Below, one piece after another: positions 1 to 11,240 of a DNA stretch of 64,000 nucleotides. The number at the start of each line of letters is the position of its first letter. The stretch's first letter is position 1. Where the stretch lies: positions 72,803,019 through 72,867,018 of the forward strand of contig CM063500.1 of the NCBI GenBank assembly GCA_032207245.1. Reading direction: 5' to 3'. The DNA comes from Pardosa pseudoannulata. Its lineage: Eukaryota > Arthropoda > Arachnida > Araneae > Lycosidae. Below the pieces are notes generated by a model. That model saw nothing but the letters and a program-made list of their open reading frames with translations. It was not told the DNA's origin and did no database searches. The position numbers were made by a program, and so were the translations under genes.

Positions 1-32
1 TTTGTACCGAAAATACGGAGACGCTGCTGTTG
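1..32 (+). CDS. Possible 3' edge of an exon (partial)
   Basis: Position 32 is followed by a consensus donor (GTAAGTAT), and frame 2 is open from the window edge (LYRKYGDAAV, ending in phase 1). This would be the end of a plus-strand exon whose body lies outside the window. The opposite strand is also possible: on the minus strand the same place reads as an acceptor ending in CCAACAG, followed by an open frame (QRLRIFGT), which would fit the phase-0 donor of the candidate first exon at 2329-2358. I cannot decide between them from this much sequence. Confidence 0.3.
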
Positions 33-2328
33 GTAAGTATAATTTTCGCATCTATTGAGAGCAGCTGAATTCCTATCAATCGCAGTTTGTATTCATTTTA
101 CTCAATTGTGATTTTTAATAATATAAGAATTACGAAATAAAATACAGTTGTAAGTAGTAATGCAGTAGAGCCGTAGATTGTGGTACGGTAGACAAAATGA
201 GCGTGTTTTATTTATTTGTAGTAAAAAAACTTCTCGTTGTATAGGAATTAGAAACTTTTCACTTTCTCAACAAGTGTTATACTGATCATTACTGATGCTA
301 TAGAGGAGGAATGGTTAGCAAGCAAAAATACCACAGGAAGACTACCAATAAGTACAAAGTTTTCTCTAGAAAATTATCATGGGCGAAACTAGGGACAATG
401 TGATGTATGCAGTAAAAAAATGGTAATGGAATTAGACGAGGACCGCTAATACCTCGGAAATCAGAAATCTCGGTTAATAGAAACCCTGTATAAAAATCCG
501 TGCTTGCGAATTTAACTAACTTTTAAAGTTAAAACAATAGAACGTTCTTTAAATGATAAAAATAAACATATATGAACTTATGTTTCATAGCTAAAAAGAC
601 TCAAAAAGGAAGTCAACTCTAGTAGTAAAAAGTAAAATGGAATTTTTTTTTAACTATACTTAAATATCGAAAGACGCATTTTCAAAAGTGACACAAATCT
701 CAAGAAAATATCGTATTTTTAAAATTTAATATGCATTAATTCGTTAAATTTGCATTCTTTTAATTTTTTTGGGGGGGAGGGGGGGAGAAGTGTTTGTAAC
801 ATGGACAACGAACTAAAATGTGTATCATTTTTCCCAAGCTCATTTTGGAAAGGAGAAAAAAAATTAGACTTCGTTATTGACTTGGTTAACAGAAACTTGA
901 TTAATCGAGGTTCTACTGCACTTGAGTCAATTAGAAGTTTTATGATTTTTGCCACTGGCCACGAATATTAGTACTGGGACGCTATAAACCACACCTGATC
1001 AAAGTAATAAAATTTTTAGCTATTAATGTACATAAAATGATTAAAGCTTATTGTAAATGTAAGAGATTGAAAATTGAAAATTACCTTTCAATGTTACATG
1101 TTACTAAACCATATAAATTTATAAATATATAGTTTAAGGGATCATACGAAAAAATATATATAAATTCGAACTCTTCATAAATTAGAAAGTACCAGTTTAC
1201 CAAACATAATTTTTTAGAAGAGTTAAAGACATTATCTTTACTTACATATCTCATTCATTTTTGAAACATAAAAAAATATTTTTGTTAGAAATTTATAAAT
1301 AAGAGACACTTTGTCGTTAACATAAATGATATCAAAACTAACGCGCATTACAACTAAAAATATAATTAAGTTAAACACAATTTACTGCTTTAAAACATAC
1401 TACAATATCTCAAAATAAATTTGAACCTAAATTTGTATGTATTTAAGATACAAATATACTTTTAAAAAAAAGTAAAAATTTCCTTAAAAATTTATTGCAA
1501 AAAAACATACAAGAAAAACATACAAATATTCAAGAAAATTTAGATTCAGTCGGATGAAAATTATATATAACCTGTAAAAATTTTATGAAAAAATATAAAG
1601 AAAACTTTGAGCTAACATGCACGTTGTATGAAAAAAACATAATTTGAGAAAATCAAGTTAAAAGTTTTGCAAGTTAAGTTTCTTAACAGTAAACAGCTGA
1701 CACGTTTTTATTCATAACTACTCTCAATATTGCAAATTTTTTACACGAACGGTTTTTAAAAATATTTACAACTTAATTCCTTTTCACATATATTTATTCT
1801 GAAAAATCTAATTTTTTTGCCTGTTTACCAGACGTATGACCTTTTAAAATACATAAAACAGTATGCGTAGAAAAAATTATTGGTGTTATTCGAAATTCAT
1901 AAGGGGTATAGGTAACACAATTATTCAATGAAAATGGAAACAGTGTTGTATATAAAAAAATAGCTGTATCCAGTAACTTATAAACGTATCCCGATAATAA
2001 GGCATGCAAAAATGTAATTTATTAAAAAAATTATAGGAATTGATTTATAAACATAGTATATTAATCTATTTCACTTGTTTTTTTACTGAACAAGAAAATC
2101 ATTAAATCATTAATCAATTCTATCACAGGTAACTTCCATTTTATATAACTTGAACCGAATTCAGAGTCCTTTAATTCTTACCTCCTATGTTAAGTTCGAA
2201 GTTTTTCCGGATATCCGACACGAATATGTTTATATAATACTGTTAAATTTAATAAGTTCGAAAAAATATAAATCTGCATAAACTTACGTGACACATAAGA
2301 ATATATAAAAGAAATAGCTTATGCTTAC
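33..2328. other. AT-rich stretch without recognised gene
   Basis: Intron or intergenic DNA. No open frame with coding character, RNA gene or complete repeat was recognised. A G-rich run lies at 770-786. Confidence 0.6.
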
Positions 2329-2358
2329 CTTAAGATGTTCCAGTTTGATGTTACTCAT
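2329..2358 (-). CDS. Candidate first coding exon
   Basis: On the minus strand an ATG at 2358 opens MSNIKLEHLK and runs straight into the donor AAG|GTAAGC in phase 0. The upstream 200 bp is richer in GC than its surroundings and carries an ATTGG (CCAAT-type) box and a CRE-like TGACATCA, as expected at a promoter. The downstream exon would lie to the left; a matching phase-0 acceptor may be present at about position 26. The protein cannot be recognised from ten residues, and the call rests on signals rather than homology. Confidence 0.38.
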
Positions 2359-2560
2359 ACTTCAGTTAAAAATCCGGTGACAGACTTGACGAAGCAAAAC
2401 GTTCTATCACGTTTACAGCTAATTAGCTATCCAAACAGAAGAGTGTGATGTCATAGCGCTCAGCCAATCGCATTTCATGCCCACTTAAATGCGTATCAAA
2501 ATTATAAACATCTGCCTAAATACGATGTATTTTAAAATGGAAATATCGATATTATAGTTA
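2359..2560 (-). promoter_or_regulatory. Promoter-like region upstream of candidate first exon
   Basis: Read on the minus strand it holds ATTGG at 2468-2464 inside GCGATTGGCTGAGCG, and TGACATCA around 2453-2446. Both are common proximal promoter elements (NF-Y and CREB/ATF type). No clear TATA box was seen. Confidence 0.35.
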
Positions 2561-3764
2561 AAGAAAAATTGTTCTTGCATTTTATTTCTTCAATATTTCG
2601 GGTAGATTTTACAAACTGCGATATGTGTATAAAAATGAATTATTTGTAACATGCACACATATAAATATTCAGTCAAAGTAAAATTCGTACATTTCTTTTA
2701 AAAGGGTAAATCTGCATAAATGTCAGACCTTTATTAAAATCTAGAACAATAAATCTATATATTAAAATCTGATTGTAACTATGTATGTTTGTATGTATGT
2801 GCGTCTATCTCCTCGAAAACCGCCGGACGCAGGAGGGCGCTGAAGGTACCAAAAGACCGGAACGATCCGGGATGTCATTTCGCCCATTCGTTTCGATATT
2901 CCAATTTGTTCGAAAGATATGAGCGAAAAACCGACCAAAATGGCACTTTTATTTTTCCTCACGCGCAATCCATTGTTGAGTTGGCGTCAAAAAAATGCGG
3001 TGTTATTCATTGTTGGCATTATTATCGCCTGATATTTGTTATTCCAAGCAACATAAAAAATACCCATCCGATTAAATTAAAGTGTAAAAAGATATATTCA
3101 TGATAACTTATATGTATATATGACTATTTTGTATCTGGTAAACGGTAAACACATTTTTATTTTAGAAGACCACTTTTATTTATTTAATTATCTTGGCGAG
3201 ATTTTATTTTCAGTAATTAAAATCTCGCCATGTTATATCAAATTTGTTTTTATTTCGCAGTTGCCATTTCTTAAACAGAAACTAACTATTGTTACAGGTT
3301 TTGATATATTAAATAGATTTTATTATTTGGTTGGTATGTATAATTTTTATGTTTTATCATCTTGATATTTTTATTTAAAATAAATTAAAAGTTTCTATGT
3401 TTTATGAGTATATTTATATTCCCAATTGTTAATGTTTAAAGGAAACTAACGCTTTCTATACATTCTAATATTTAAAATTTTATTTTTATATAACTAAATC
3501 ATTCATGCTTAAATACGAGAAATAAGTGATTTACATAAGTACAGGTTCACTAGGGATTTTTAAATTTGGTGCACTTTTACACTATTTCTAGAAATTACAA
3601 GAGATTAACCTATATGCCTAAAATTTTATTTCTATATAACTAAATTATTGACTTATATACAACAAAAAAGTAAAGTACAAGGATTTTTTAAATTTGGTGT
3701 ACTTTTACATAGAATTACATACTAGATATATAAGAATTTACACAATCTCCGTGTCATAATAACG

Positions 3765-4020
3765 ACTTCTGACGTCATTAAGACGCAAATGTCACCTGTG
3801 AAATATCCTAACTACAGTAGAGTAGCACCCCAAAATTCTTATAAAATTAAGTTAATAAGGGTGCTACCATATTACTGTCGACATATGTCACTTGTGACTT
3901 CTGCGTCATAATGATGTCGAAGATAGAAAGTTATGGTACCAAATTTCCCTATTGCGATTTGTGACGTCATTATGACGCGGAACACCAGTGACATATGACG
4001 ACTCTAACATGGTAGCAGCC
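3765..4020. repeat. Three-armed foldback repeat
   Basis: A block of about 65 bp occurs three times in alternating orientation: about 3765-3831 (minus), 3857-3918 (plus), 3955-4020 (minus). Shared landmarks are the terminal GGGTGCTAC, CATATGTCAC and GCGTCATAATGA. Adjacent arms can pair into long hairpins. It is probably a foldback-type MITE with one extra arm. Confidence 0.7.
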
Positions 4021-4198
4021 TAAATTTTTGACTCCATGAAACGGTTGAAATAAAATGCTGCTCAACTCGTTTACAATAAAATTTCAACTGCTTGATTCAA
4101 TTTGAGTTCTTTCATATATCTATCGACTTGAAGCTTTATCAAAATTATTTAAAAACTTCCTTTACAATATAAAATTGCTAATTTTCAATTTATAGGTA

Positions 4199-4665
4199 AG
4201 CCGAACGATGGCGAATGGTAGAGCGCTGCTCTTCGGAACCGGAGTTCAGGGTTCGAATCCCGCTACTGGCATGGATGTTTGTAGCCGTTCGGAATCGGCT
4301 TTAAACTGTTCATGTAGTACACCGGACTTTTACTGGGCAGGACTCCTGCGGAGTATGGCACTTTCGTAAACTGCATTAATTGTACCTTTTAGTCTAGATT
4401 TTCTACATTTATATTTATATATATTTTTTTTCTTTTGTTATTTTAATATTATGGGCTTGCTTGCTTGACTTAATGTGACTTGGACCCTGTAACGCATTGT
4501 TGCCGGATGGCCAGACCGAACCAGCAATTCAACACCCTACACCCGACTTCGGGTGGGTGGCTGGTTACAGGTAGTACCGCTTTAAATCTGTAGTCCTGGT
4601 CTCATTAGCCCTCGTGTGGAAAACAGTAGACCGTAGCGCTCCAAACCAAACCAAACCAAACAAAT
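4199..4665 (+). mobile_element. tRNA-derived SINE, long variant with target duplication
   Basis: The head carries a pol III A-box-like segment (TGGTAGAGCGC) and B box (GGTTCGAATCC). The tail is a CCAAA-type repeat. The 8-bp target duplication TATAGGTA flanks it at 4191-4198 and 4666-4673. Compared with the copy at 58501-58694, about 250 extra bases (about 4310-4575) sit in the body, bounded by similar CTTTAAA.CTGT words, so it is either a longer subfamily or carries an insertion. Confidence 0.82.
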
Positions 4666-6618
4666 TATAGGTAGCATCTATAAAAAAGTAAAGACAGCGA
4701 ACATATTCAAAATTTTGTAAGTTTATAAGAATTTTTGCTTATCATATAAATCCCGACAATTCTGCACTATTAAATAGTATTAGTATGAAAAAAATTTTAT
4801 ATGAGTGTGAGAGTGCACATGTTGAATGAACATTAATATACATCTTCAGTAAGTATAAGAACCCACTAAATAATTTTTAAATTTGGTGCAAATTTACACT
4901 TTTAGAAATAAGAGGAATAAATTGACCAGAGTGAAATTTTTCTTTTTTTTTGTAAATGTATGCATAATTACTGGATATTCAAAGATTAATCTATTTTTTA
5001 TTGTATTATTGTTTATAAAATTATAGAATTCAAAATAATTTTTATGCTACTTATACAAAATCAATTATACAATGGTCGGTAATACCTAAGAGTAGGGTAC
5101 CCTTGGTAAACTTGGCGAAATTATTGGCGATGTTTACTAAAACACAAAGGCATTCCATTACTTTATTTGGCGACTTTAATTCAGGCAGAGTACGTCGTTG
5201 TAATATAATTAAATACGCTTCCTAATTAACTCAAACCACTTAAAAACTGATTGTATATGCATATTTTACGGGCAATTAATTCTCAATAGTCTACAAAGCC
5301 AACTGCTCCAAATGATTAAAAAAGCTATAGTGAACTATTAGTGGTTCACTATATCTAATTGTTTTAAGCATTACGCGCATTTAATATAAAAGAAAAGAGT
5401 TGCTCAGGGAAATTGGATACCAATATAATATAAATCAAACTTCAGATAAAGACTGTGTGGTACGGAGATCAAGAAAATGTGTTTACCATGCTTAAAACTT
5501 TATCGAAAAGTTGGTGGAAATACGCTGTTGTGTGAAAATCAACTGTTTTAGCAGGTGATAAAAATGTCGCCACAACAAAAACATCACCAATGGGATTTGT
5601 AAGTAAAGCTATTTCATGCTTGATTGAGAGTAATAAAAGTAAGAAAAATATGAAAAAATGGGAGTTTATTTCTAACTACATATATTTTTCAGGTATTTTT
5701 TAAGGATATTTTGTTAACTTTTAATACATATTTGATATTAGATTCATTATATTCATAAAATTTCAGTTAAAATCCAAAAATATTATTGGGAGTTATTTAA
5801 GAAAGTAATTCATACTAAATTTTAGACAAATTTCATTATTAATTTTTGAAAACATTTACCTGTTTTTGCGAACTGTACAGAAATTATATTTTTGTTGCAG
5901 CTTTATTTTAGTAAGTATATCGTGTCAATACATCACTTTTGCGCATTTTCTTAGTAATATACTTTTTATATATGCCAAAATCTTAAAAATAGAATTAGTA
6001 AACATATGTAAATGTCGCCATCTGACGAATCTACTAATCTGGGATTTTAGCACCAATTGTGAAATGACAAATTACATTTAAAAAATTGAAAAGTAAAGCA
6101 ATAGACAATTTAAAATTAGGTTACAAATATTCATTAAAATTTTAAATTTTAAAGATTCATACATTCAAATATTATATTTAATTTAGCGAACATCATTTGA
6201 CTTTAGGTTTCGTATATTATGTTGGAAACGTGTCAATTGACCTACCTCAAAAATAACGCAATATTAGAGATAATATATGGGACACCAGGGTAAACAACTA
6301 ATTTTTTAAAATAAAATTTTTCAGAATCTTCGTAAACTATGCATATCTACATATGAATTCATCGGTGCCAAATACAACACACTACTGCGCGAATAATTAA
6401 AGAAAGCTGTGGAATTTGGCATCATAAACAGCGGTTTATGGGCAGCATATATCATATTTGTTATAACTGGATTATCCATTATACTAACTGTCATATTCGT
6501 GAACAATCTTGCGTATGAGGTTTAAGAATTTATGACTAGGAATACCTATAATAATGGTTCTAAATACTTTACATGGAAACATTTATTACCAGACCGAAGG
6601 CTGGTGCGAAGCAGCTAG

Positions 6619-7189
6619 TTTTAATAACATGGTATTCATAACTACACAAAATCTACCCATTTCTACATAAAATTGAATCATCAATATATGGAATGAAAGT
6701 CATATTTACCTTTAACAATTTATTTGACACTATAAAGTGGTTTAAAAATTCCGTCAGTTTAGATTCCAATGTTAAATTAATTCCTAGATAAAATGAAGAT
6801 TGCAATAAATGTGGATTGCAATTCAAATATATCATTGAGAATACTTAGGTATCTGCTCATTATTGTTGGTTAAAGATAATCGGTAATTGTGTACAATTTA
6901 AAGCCGGTCTCACCAATAATTGCTAACCATGATTAACCCTTGGTACCAACCAATGGTGGGACATAATTCTCCGTTTAAACAGAGATTAATCTCGGCTAGC
7001 CGTTAAACGACTTTGGGAAGACTGGACTATAATGTTTGGTGCTTAATCCGTGGTTAGTTTGTCTGAAGCGAAACGGTAGATAAGTGATGTTTAAAATGAG
7101 TTTTACTACTTCTATAGAAAGTAAGTTCGTATTTCGAAATATTTGTCACGAGAGACTAATGTGGACAAAGAAGTGAAAGAGAGGAATAG
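6619..7189. other. No gene; unclassified repeat-like segment
   Basis: Around 6890-7030 the sequence is GC-richer, with repeated AACC/GGTT words (CTAACCATGATTAACC) suggestive of a transposon end. No matching second terminus was found. Confidence 0.4.
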
Positions 7190-7300
7190 ACCAGGATCTA
7201 CTGCTTACAGACGAATCTGAAGAGCTATGAGCATCCATGCCAGAAGTGAGATTTGAACACTTGAACTCCTATACCAAAAAGCATCGCCCTTCCCATGCTT
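7190..7300 (-). mobile_element. Decayed SINE fragment
   Basis: Matches the minus-strand SINE at 58501-58694 through the body and B-box region (ATCCATGCCAG...GATTTGAACAC) with many substitutions. The CCAAA tail is not recognisable. Confidence 0.6.
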
Positions 7301-8071
7301 GTCAAATTATTTGCACCTTGGTTATATTAAATTATCTCTCAAAAAACGTATGCAATCTTCTATTTAAATGCGTGTAAAGATGATTACTGATCTTTTTTCC
7401 AGGGAATTTTTTTACCCATTCTACTGTAATTAGTTATAAACTTTAACACTACGTTTCTAGGATTTGATTCCTGATCTTCATCAAGTTTTAATTTTATTTA
7501 ATCCATTCCTCAACTCCGGAGTATTTCCAGAAGGTTTGACATCAAAATAAGGTAACCCAGCCAACTTGGCGATAAGGATCTGAGCAAGTCAACCTAACAT
7601 TTTTTTCCTAATCTCTAAGTAGTCCAAAGAATCGTGTCGATATATTAATTTATATTATTTTGGTATATTAAAAGTAATATAAGGCGATTTCACGCAGCAC
7701 GGCACATCTCAACATATGACAATCTGGCTTTAGTGTCAAACAGAAGGGCAGTTTATTGTTTGTCTTTTGGCTATTGTAAACATGAAAATGAATGACAAAG
7801 ACATTATAGTAATCGCGACGTTGCGACTAATTGATCTATGGTTAATAATAATTGGTCAAAACTAAAATTGAAATTAGTTTATGTATTTGTACTTTATAAA
7901 CGTCTACAGTAATTACATTAAATTCGGCAAGGGGTACCTTATTCTGTAGTTGCACGATCCAGATCGTCTTTGCCCCCCTTGTACCCTTAGGGTAAGCGCC
8001 CTGCGACTGTATTTTCATTTTATCTGCCACGTTATTAGTATTTTCTTACGGCCTCCTAAACGGAATTAGCC
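7301..8071. other. No gene recognised
   Basis: AT-rich. A slightly GC-richer patch at 7921-8035 contains the palindrome ACGATCCAGATCGT. A 62-residue minus-strand open frame over the patch has no recognisable domain. Confidence 0.5.
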
Positions 8072-8255
8072 TAATGATGGTCAAAGGGGTGGGGTGTTGC
8101 TCTTTAGTACCGGAGATCTGGATCTGAATCCCACTGCTGATATGGATGTTCACAGCCATTCGTAATCGGCTTTAAGCGGTAGGTCCCAGTCTCAATAGCC
8201 ATCGTGAAGCAAAAAAAGTAGAAACTAGCTCTCCATAAAAAAACAAAACAAAAAG
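8072..8255 (+). mobile_element. tRNA-derived SINE, degenerate copy
   Basis: Same family and orientation as 4199-4665. A degenerate B box (GGATCTGAATCC), the body word ATCGGCTTTAAGCGGTAG and an eroded A-rich tail are visible. The extra internal block of the 4199 copy is absent. Confidence 0.75.
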
Positions 8256-8731
8256 TATGCTTCACTCAATTTATAGGTGCATTTTTCAACGCTTCCGTTC
8301 GGATTATTGACTTTCACTAATATAATAAAAAAAAAAACCATTTTCCCAGCTCATCTAAATAATCATTACTTCGTAACACATGTCATCCATTTCCGTGAAA
8401 AATAAATGAGCAAAGTGCGTAGTAACTTCCTTTCCATACTTTCGGATGAAAATAAATCAGCATTCTGCGGAAAAAATTTATTGCATCGCCTCGGAATAAA
8501 TAGCTATCCGTCCACCGCGTGTGGAGATGCTGCCGTGTTAATGATAGTTAATAACGGAAAGTAATAGGCAGAATATCCTGGAACAGCGCTGTGGTTATTA
8601 TTATATGGCAAATGACGTAGAATAGATTATCTTAAATCACTTAAATATCATGGACACCCTTTATGTACTATTCGAGCACTTTAAAACCCCACTAATTAAG
8701 ATTGTAATTATTCGATATATTTCATAATACT

Positions 8732-8737
<6 letters not shown>
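8256..8737. other. No gene recognised
   Basis: Mixed-composition DNA with no coding signal or repeat boundary that I can support. Confidence 0.5.
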
Positions 8738-8813
<76 letters not shown>

Positions 8814-8820
8814 CAGAGAG
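8738..8820. repeat. Compound microsatellite (TA)n(TG)n(AG)n
   Basis: Uninterrupted TA repeat, then TG repeat, then GA/CAGA repeat. Open frames across it are translations of the repeat. Confidence 0.95.
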
Positions 8821-8902
8821 GTCTAAAAATGGGGTAGTTGGAAATTACATGAGTCAAAAGCCATTTTAACAAGGGAACTCTTTTATAATAATAAAATAAA
8901 TG

Positions 8903-9470
8903 AATAAGAGATTTGAAAAAAAAAATTTCAATTTTACAACTCCTCTTCAACCTCCACTCAAAATACGTGTTCTGCAAAGATCGGTCGATTTACTTGAAAA
9001 ATTGAAATAAAAAATAAGTATCTAACGTGTTCTGCAAAGATCGGTCGATTTACTTAAAAATTGGAAAAAGAATTTACCAAGTATCTAACGAATTCTATTA
9101 AGATCGCTCTATTTACTTAGAAAATAAAGAAAAATTTATATAAAAATATACCATTCAAATGGTTAAACAGAAAACAGAAACTCAAAAGGCTGCTCGACTT
9201 CAAAAACGTCGTGAACAGTATAGATTGTGTTTTCTTTGTTAATTCAATTAGATTTTAAATATTCAATTTTTGTAAAATTTTTCCTCAAAATGTTGTTTTT
9301 GTTTATGTATCAATTTGTTGAGTTACGATCCCCTCGCCAGATTTCAAACGCCACGCTGCAAGCACGCCACGCACGCAAGCTGCAAGCACGCCAATTTCGC
9401 CAAATGTGGTTGAAGCACCAACAAGATCAATGATTAGAAACAGGAGAGTGGGCTAAGAAGAGGAGTTGAA
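8903..9470 (+). mobile_element. Helentron/HINE-like element, copy 1
   Basis: Same ends as 35602-36063 and 39071-39583: one end AATAAGAGATTTG with an A/T-rich hairpin, followed by CAACTCCTCTTC; the other end has its reverse complement GAAGAGGAGTTG at the terminus. This copy has a private centre with about 2.5 tandem units of 60-70 bp (8965-9115, word AAGATCGGTCGATTTAC). At 9160 there is a short open frame (MVKQKTETQKAARLQKRREQ) that resembles the Arg-rich start of Helitron-type proteins. One terminal and one subterminal inverted repeat beside a hairpin fits Helentron-type non-autonomous elements; the class is inferred. Confidence 0.65.
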
Positions 9471-9717
9471 AAAGACCCACGCTCGAGTAAGCTTTTAGGA
9501 TAATCTGGTCAGGCGAAAGCACTTAGAAACAATTTGATGAGCTTACAAACAGATAAAATCAGTCAGCGCGTGGACATGGAACTATGAACACCTATTCCAC
9601 GCTTAGCTCCGCCACGAATAATGAAAACGGCGCAAGTTGCTCTCACATAGAACTATGACTTAATAAAATTATTATCATCAAGAAGACTGTTTTCCATTCG
9701 CCTTAACTCTGGATCAC

Positions 9718-9718
<1 letters not shown>
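9471..9718. other. No gene recognised
   Basis: Short GC-mixed stretch between the Helentron-like copy and the TA repeat. No feature supported. Confidence 0.5.

Positions 9719-9800
<82 letters not shown>
9719..9800. repeat. (TA)n microsatellite, 82 bp
   Basis: Perfect TA dinucleotide run. Confidence 0.97.
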
Positions 9801-9803
<3 letters not shown>

Positions 9804-9828
9804 AAATTGTATGCGGAACAAGTAATAG

Positions 9829-9917
9829 TACGTTTCCTGACGATTAATACTTGAGCGCAGGACACGTACGAGTACGTTTTCTGGCGATTGATACTTGAGT
9901 GCGGGTTACGTACTAGT
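9829..9917. repeat. Two tandem 44-bp units
   Basis: Two imperfect copies sharing AGTACGTTT.CTG.CGATT and ATACTTGAG.GC.GG, ending in a GTAC-rich palindromic motif. Confidence 0.75.
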
Positions 9918-10830
9918 ACAGGTTAGTGTAACAACATGGCTTGTTTGTGTGTACAAAAATAACGGTATATACAGGAACACGAAGCCGAATGTTCTTGTCT
10001 ACTACATAGATTCTGGAAAAATTTAGACAAAAACTAGTTTTTACATCAGTCGATGAAAAACCACAGAACGGGAATTATCTTTTATTTTTTATTTTACTCT
10101 TTGGTGAATTTTCAATCGTCATATTAGAAATCTTAACAGTAATTCAAATACACCACAACAGAAGGCGTCACTGTTTCCAATGGCTTACCTTTTTATTAAA
10201 TTGTAAATACATAATTCATATGTCGATAGTTCTGTACTTTTTATTATTCAGTTATGTACTGTCATGGAAGATACATTATTAAGCAAAATTTTAGCTCAAT
10301 TTGGAAATCGAGAAGTTAGCAAAGACAGGTCACAAAATTTGATGACAGACAGGCAGATACACTGAATTGAAAGAAAGCGTGTAAAAAACAAGAATTTGAT
10401 TAAAACAATTTGAATTTGACCAGAACTCGACAGTTGTTTTCTGCAGTTATGCTTTGTAGATTCTCCAGATGTTCTATTTTAAAACAACATACTTGTGCTC
10501 TATTTAAAAATTAAAAAAAAAAAAAAAAAAAAACCAGAAACATCTGTTATATTTCAGACCATATAACAATATATATGATCTGAAATATCAACTCCTAAAT
10601 TTCCTTTAGCTATGTCCTTTAAAGCAATGACTGTTAAATTTGATAACAGTGAACCCTTTAAGAGTGACGTTAGCAAAGGCAAATACCTGTTTCAAAAATT
10701 TCTGTTTTTGTTTACTTACTGCATGTACACTTTTCAACCAAATTTCAAGAAATGGAATGAAATATAGATAATATGTATCAAGAAAGTATTATACTAAAAA
10801 CTGAAATAAATAAATACTGGCTGGGTTTCT

Positions 10831-10866
<36 letters not shown>

Positions 10867-10996
10867 TAACAATTATGTGAGCCACTAAATTTCAAGAAAT
10901 ATGGTGAAATATTAGTTATGTGTCAAAAAAATATTATACTAAAATTGGAAATTAATGAATACATTAAAAACGCAGAATTATTTTCTTTGTTTTTAA
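9918..10996. other. No gene; homopolymers and one hairpin
   Basis: Poly(A) at 10513-10532 and poly(T) at 10832-10863. A hairpin at 10549-10588 has 17-nt arms (ATATTTCAGA(C/T)CATATA) with one mismatch. Confidence 0.6.
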
Positions 10997-11240
10997 CCCC
11001 TTAACGCATTTGCCCGTGTCTGACACGGGCGAAATTCAAATTAAGCATGTAATAAAATCGTTTACACTTTGTTTGTATAACAATTTTTTTATATACTTTT
11101 TACTCTTTCCAAGCTCCCTAGTCACCCCCAAAACTGAAATTGTAAAAAATAACTTACATTGTACCTATATATCCCTTTTCTGTGAAGAAAAGATGTCATA
11201 TTTTATAATTTTTTCTAAAATAAACTCGTGCTTTAAGGGG
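10997..11240. mobile_element. piggyBac-type MITE (TTAA)
   Basis: Flanked by TTAA at 10993-10996 and 11241-11244. The inverted ends are CCCCTTAACGCA and CCCCTTAAAGCA. A perfect hairpin (arms GCCCGTGTC/GACACGGGC, 11012-11030) sits just inside the left end. At 244 bp it is non-autonomous. The 100-residue open frame across it is fortuitous. Confidence 0.82.

Larger units (their letters stand above)
2754..6618 (+). mobile_element. Helitron, long non-autonomous copy (family H3)
   Basis: The left end starts TCTATATATTAAAATC after an A. The right end is CTAG followed by T, with a hairpin (arms ACCAG/CTGGT at 6588-6605) ten bases before it. TC start, CTRR end, 3' hairpin and A/T flanks are the Helitron hallmarks. 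No Rep/helicase ORF is visible. The span includes a SINE and a foldback, so the element was a landing site. That both ends belong to one element is likely but not proven. Confidence 0.6.

Noticed and set aside
4199..4275. tRNA gene
   Set aside because: A- and B-box-like words are present, but the fold is poor and it is the head of a SINE with a target duplication and CCAAA tail.
9653..9865. 70-residue Ile/Tyr-rich ORF
   Set aside because: Translation of a TA microsatellite.
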